Assembly (NCBI RefSeq): GCF_026210795.1
Contig: NC_089441.1
Span: forward strand, 4,340,001 to 4,404,000
Direction: 5' to 3'
Source: Rhizophagus irregularis
Taxonomy: Eukaryota; Glomeromycota; Glomeromycetes; Glomerales; Glomeraceae
DNA: 64,000 nt
The stretch's first letter is position 1, and each line of letters opens with the position of its first letter. The notes under the pieces were generated by a model. The model saw only the letters and a program-made list of their open reading frames with translations. It did no database searches and was not told the origin of the DNA. The translations under genes were made by a program, and so were the position numbers. Positions 59,255 to 64,000 of this stretch are shown piece after piece.

Positions 59255-61034
59255 TCATGATCGTCGCGGCGGATACAAATCAGAGTCACCAGGGTTATCA
59301 TAATTCATCATTGATTCAAGCTCAGATAGCCTATATTCATGGGACGTGATAGTATTATTCATCCAAGAGACAGTTTCCTCGAGAGTATGGAGGGTGTTAG
59401 CGATCTCTTTAATCTGCGCCTTTAGTTCATCAATAATATGTTGAGGAAGCGTAGGGGCAGGATTGTCAGATGAAGAAGTAGGTGTTGTAGAAATAATAGG
59501 ATGAGGTTTGTGTGGAGGTTGAGTAGGTCCGGAAGAATTTCCATTGTTCCTGGGATTATTATTATTATTGTTATTCCGGTTACTACTTCGAGGAGTATTG
59601 GGACGAAAAGTGTTAGACTTATTATTGCTGTTGTTAGAACGGGATGAAGAGGAATTATTATTGCGAGATCGAGAATTGGAACGCGATCTTGAACGGGAAT
59701 TAGAATTGTCACGTGATTGTCGTGAATCCTGACGGCCACGTCTAGGGCCAGCATTGAAGCGAGAGTAAAGTTTGTTAAGGCAATCGTCCACTTTTCGTGT
59801 GGGGCGAGGGCTACATACAGAAGGAGAGCAACCCGAACGTCCACAGATATGACATAAAGTGTGAGCTTCATTAGGAGGGTGCCAAGTTAAACTTTTGCCG
59901 CGGAAAGCCACGGTCATTTCTTTGGCAGCTTCAAGAGATTTAAACGAGGAGAAGTTCAAATATACATAGGGTTTAGGCTTGTAGAAGCTGATAGATAGAG
60001 GAACGTTAAGGGCTTTAGCGTTAACTTGAGTAGCAATTTCCAACAGATCAGCTTCTTTAATATTCTTTGGGATGCCAGCAAGGATGGCGACATGTTCTCT
60101 ACGGCTGTCGCGTTGGGTTTTCGAGAAAGATGCCGGGCAGACGCGTAAAGAATTACCAAGGCAAATGATCGCCCAAATATCATTAAATTGGGTAACTGCA
60201 TCCGCGGAGGAAAACTGGATATGTCCATTATAGTAATGTTTCCTAGGAGTAAGTTTGCACTTGATTACAGTACCATATCGGGAAAATGCCTGACGGACTT
60301 GAGTCTCAGTTAGGAAAAGTGGGATATCAGGTGACGAATAAGGACTTCATCTCGTCGCTGAGTTTGGCGTCTGCAGGGGAGTAATGACTGAAGGCCAAAT
60401 CGAGGAGATCGGCACATGGAGAGGTGATACAATCGGTATAATCATCATGATTATTAAAGAAGACAAGGATTTTTTTGTTATCGCCTGATCCATCACATCG
60501 TGCGCGAGCACCATAAGAGGAATAACGGGAGAGTGAACAATCCACCTCGTCACACATAGAGCGATTGGTGGTGAATTTAGCTTTGAACACGTCAGGTGCG
60601 TCACGTAGATAGGCCGCAGCATGATAACGAGAGGGTGCAGATTTGATAGCAGCAGCATTACCATCGGGAGATGGTCGTCGTTTTGGGACATCAAAGACGA
60701 CAGCTTTGCCTTTACCACTGGTGTTAGAGGGAGCATGGATAGAAGCGTTAACAGTTTCAACAGGAGTAGTAGTAGTATGAGGAGAGGTAATCACTTGGAC
60801 TTTGTTGACAGGAAGACCAGAAGGAACGGTAGAAGTAAAGGTGGGAGTAGAAGCTGAGGGCGAAGTTATATCAACATTCATTACGTCATCAGAGACAGTA
60901 CGTGTACGTTTATTGGGTGCGCCAGCGGTACTAGTGGGAGATAAAGGTCGGTCTCCAGAGGGAGTAGAAACAATAGGACGCGGTGGCGGCGGAATATCCG
61001 GGTTAATAACAGAAGGAGCTGGAGGTGTAGTCAT
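59255..61034 (-). pseudogene. LINE copy A ORF1: RRM-type RNA-binding protein (one frame break)
   Basis: From the Met at 61034: a Pro/Ser/Thr-rich N-terminus with a basic KRTRTV patch, then after a frame change near 60330 two RRM-like folds (QVRQAFSRYGTVIKC with GHIQFSSADA; then HVAILAGIPKNIKEADLL with YVYLNFSSFKSLEAAKEM), a zinc-knuckle-like CHICGRSGCSPSVC (~59857-59816), an Arg/Ser/Asn-rich tract encoded by ~59760-59560, and a C-terminal helix with heptad-like spacing (ELKAQIKEIANTLHTLEETV). ORF1 proteins of this class coat the element RNA. The Arg-Ser tract resembles those of nuclear RNA-binding proteins. Confidence 0.82.
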
Positions 61035-61175
61035 AGTTTAAAGCTCAGTAAAGAGGAAAGCAACTGTGGAAATATTAGTATTGTGAACGAGCACTTAGAA
61101 ATTTTCGAACGAAAATTTCAAAAATAAATTTTATTAGTATTTTCAAAAATTCAGGAAAGAGTTGCGATGATCCTC

Positions 61176-64000
61176 ATATTTGGTGATTATGAGCAAACAG
61201 TCTTATGACTTTATCTTTTATTATTAAATTTAAACGAAAAGTACAATAAACAGATCGAACAATATTACAAATATCAAATATAGAAAATAAACATAAAAAA
61301 TAAAAAGAACTAGCTTCACGATTCATACAAGTAAAGAAATCTAAACAAAATAAAATTAAGTAAAGAAAAACTAAACTATTACAGAAACGCATACCCCATC
61401 TTTACCCGAAGGCCAGTGTGAGTCAACTATCCAGCATGTCCTAAGATCCAATCCGTTACCAAAAAGAAATCCTAAGTAGAGGCTGAACTGTTAAGCGGCG
61501 CCAAAAATCCAAATGCGAAATCCAAGATCCCCCACGGATTATAGAAGAGGAAACCCAAGAAACCCAGGAATCCAAGGAAGCTGTCGCCAAGGAAGGTGTC
61601 GAAGAGTCAAGAGGAATGTTAGAGGAAGGTCGAAGAATAGAAGAAGGCCCAAGAGCTGACGATTTCATTTTTTTTGTAATGCCTTGAGCTAATTCCCAAT
61701 GATGAAAGAAAATGGATCGGCACAACCAGATTTGAACATAAAGGTCAAAATGAAAGTCGTGCAAAGGTGTATCCAAAATAGACCATATGGTAGGTGAAGA
61801 AAAATAAGTTCCAAGAAATTCTGTCAAAGATTTCGGTATAAGTCCTCTTGTGAGTCGCAGGCAGGAAATTGAAGGAAGGTCACAATCCCAACAATTAAGA
61901 GCCATAAATTCAGCAGCAAAAGAGTCCGGTAAAGGGATTAAAGATGACGCGGAAAGGAAATTATCAAGATAAGTAGTCCGAAGAGCCAATAGTAATGTTT
62001 TAAAAGTTTGTAAAGGGCTAAATTCCGGTAAAATATAAGGACAAGTCCACAAGTGGTCTAAAGTCTCAGGAAAGGAATTACATTGAGGACAAAGCCAATT
62101 TGGATTATAAAGATGAGGCTTTCGTCTCTGAAGAGTTGTAAGCGTTGGAAGCATGTCTAAAAGTAGCTTGATACGGAAACCACAAAACTCAGAACGGCCA
62201 TTCCGATGAGAGACAAAATGCTTATTGTTATTGAGACAAAATTTGGTGCAAGCCCAGTCAATATCAGAAGTTGAAGAATAGGAGTTAAATCTTGGTAAGA
62301 CAGCAAGAGTTAAAAGACTTTTGGCGTCAAAAATATTTCTAATAAATTTCCGGATATTCATATCCACAGGTAAGGAATTAAATTGTAAAATGCAAGGAGC
62401 CATCAAATCCAATGGTGGGCAAGAAGAAAGATGTGAATCAGTATGAGCGGCTTTGGCTAATGCATCCACATGATTATTCAAGAGGTCGTCAGCATGAGCA
62501 GGAACCTTGATCAAGGTAACATCCAGATTCTTTTGCAACATAATAGTGCGTATGGAGGACCACAAAAGGTGGTTGGATTCTTTAAGCATTCTGGGAATAA
62601 AAAAAGCATCCACATATAAAGACCATAAAGAAAGTAATTGAGCACAATCAGTGGCAACAGTAATCTTTGAATTCCGAGGAAGGGAGTCCAATCCGTGCAA
62701 TAAAGCAAAAACTTCTGAACGTAAAGCAGAAGGAAAAATGGAAAAGATGATATTATAATGGGATTCCAAAATAAATCCATCAGGATCTATAGCAGTCCAT
62801 GCATAAGCCATCGAGGATACCGGATGACTAGGAGGAGAAAGGAAGGAACCATCAATATAAAGGGTAAACACCGAAGAAGGAAGTTGGATATCAGAAATCC
62901 TAAGCACTAGTTCATTCGTAGGAGGTAAGCGAACCGGAGCAAAAAGATGAAATAGTAAAAGAGATTTGGCATAGCCTAACGAGGCAGAAAGTGAAACTGA
63001 ACGAGTATCCGCATGTATATAAGTACGAGGTTTCGTAGGATAACGGATCAAACTTGATAACGGAACATAAGAGAAACATCCTTCAGAGGACATCGTTTAA
63101 TCAAAGTCTTAGAGGTAGAGGATCGCGGAATAGCAGAGGCAGCCTTGGCATGCAGTAAATTCAGAAAGTAAATCATCAACCGATGACGCAATCCAATGTG
63201 AAATAAGAGCTTCATTACGTGGAGCAGGATAGGTAGTAATCACACGCCAACGAGGAAAGAGTTAGTATTGCGATTAAAAGAAATAGCCCATTGAGGGTTA
63301 AACCAATAATTTCGACTAATATCTATAAAAGAAATAGAAGCTACGGTATGAGAACTAGGAATTCTAAATTGTTGTAAAATAAAAAAGGAAGGTGAATTAG
63401 GAATAACAATAAGATTAAACAAATAATTAAACCAAGCAGGCACAGATCCTTTGTTTGATACTCGTTTAAGAAAGCGTAAATCTTTCCATGAGAGAAGTCG
63501 AGAGCCACACGGTGTAATCAATTGAGCAAGAAATTGAGTGCAGAAATTTATCCGAACATTTTTCATGGAAGTAAATAAATCTTTTGGTAAAATAGACCGG
63601 AGTGGAATCGCCAGACGTAAATCTTTTCTCGGAGGTCGGAACAGTAAAGACCACGTGATATTTAAACGAGAAGAGAACAATAAAGAATTAAATAAAGAAT
63701 GTGTTCGCAAAGAAAAGGTGTGGGGAAGTTTTGTTGCGTCAATAGTAGAGGGCGACATCGCAGTCCAAAAAACCTTGGAGATAAGTAATCATATAATTAG
63801 CAAAGAGCTTATATGAAGGGTGAGAAAAAATTTTCTGCCGTGAAGCCACATGAGATGATAGAAATCGACCAAACGCTTGTTGAATAGAAAAAGGCAACAG
63901 TGTGAAGAGTGTGGAAAGAGGGGTGACTGAGGCCAAACCAGCCTTCTGACGAATAAGAGAAAGCATTGGAGAAACCATGCGATTAATGGTGGATTCTGCA
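61176..64000 (-). mobile_element. LINE copy B, 3' part (runs off the window)
   Basis: Very similar to 53163-55980 in copy A. The 3' end (ATATTTGGTGATTATGAG on the plus strand) starts at 61176, directly against the 5' end of copy A. ORF2 pieces: 63978-63739 (RT thumb region), 63758-63240, and 63093-61456, the last an unbroken 545-codon stretch covering RNase H (YIDGSF, RSEVFALLHGL, ATDCAQL, NNHVDALAKAA) and the zinc motif to the stop. A one-base loss near 63085 and other small indels near 63130 and 63740 break the upstream frame. Copy B keeps YIDGS where copy A has YIDDS. Confidence 0.9.

Larger units (their letters stand above)
53163..61175 (-). mobile_element. Full-length but inactive LINE (copy A), RNase H-bearing
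   Basis: An ~8.0-kb non-LTR retrotransposon on the minus strand: 5' end at ~61175, ORF1 ~61034-59255, ORF2 ~58750-53478, and 3' UTR to 53163 ending in the target sequence ATAATCACCAAATAT. Domain content (RRM-type ORF1, AP-endonuclease, RT, RNase H, terminal Zn motif) suits the Tad1/I-type elements of fungi. Frameshifts and a stop break both ORFs, so it cannot be autonomous now. It lies head-to-tail with copy B. Confidence 0.9.

Overview
The window looks like nuclear DNA of a fungus with a very AT-rich, methylation-prone, transposon-laden genome. Glomeromycotina of the Rhizophagus type is the best guess, by inference from composition and gene structure: many short GT-AG introns, one- or two-residue exons, and long A/T tracts. 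No marker gene was compared, so the taxon is not proven.

Positions 1-33.3 kb are compact and gene-rich. I could rebuild complete, phase-consistent exon chains for eleven protein genes: a Pumilio-family RNA-binding protein (+), a Pps1-type dual-specificity phosphatase (-), a uridine kinase/UPRT fusion (-), eIF3i (+), Sm-G (-), a KHDC4/BLOM7-like KH protein (+), a Sec12/PREB-like Sar1 exchange factor (-), ribosomal protein uL6/RPL9 (-), an NDUFB11/ESSS-like complex I subunit (+), NudC (-), an ethanolamine kinase (-), and the mismatch-repair ATPase MSH6 (-, 23 exons). That is twelve counting MSH6. Several pairs are divergent with short shared upstream regions (UCK/eIF3i 123 bp, Sm-G/KHDC4 219 bp, RPL9/NDUFB11 401 bp). 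They are ordinary housekeeping genes and do not form one pathway.

Positions 33.3-64 kb hold no host gene that I can support. They are stacked mobile DNA: TA-flanked mariner/pogo-type MITEs; a CACTA-ended element filled with a tandem array of hairpin cassettes; a long-TIR element with a decayed retroviral-type integrase gene into which a hAT-like element and a 4.8-kb mariner-like composite have jumped; a 1.2-kb palindrome built of palindromes; a second cassette array; and two head-to-tail copies of a LINE (ORF1 with two RRM-like domains and a zinc knuckle; ORF2 with AP-endonuclease, reverse transcriptase, RNase H and a terminal Zn motif).

The most interesting signal is that full and 5'-truncated LINE copies and a tRNA-headed SINE-like element all end at the same short target (AATCACCAAATAT), in the same orientation. 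They are stacked one behind another inside the mariner-like element. This suggests a target-specific retrotransposon system that regenerates its own landing site. The second is the pair of tandem arrays whose units carry splice-site-like ends and hairpins with compensatory base changes.
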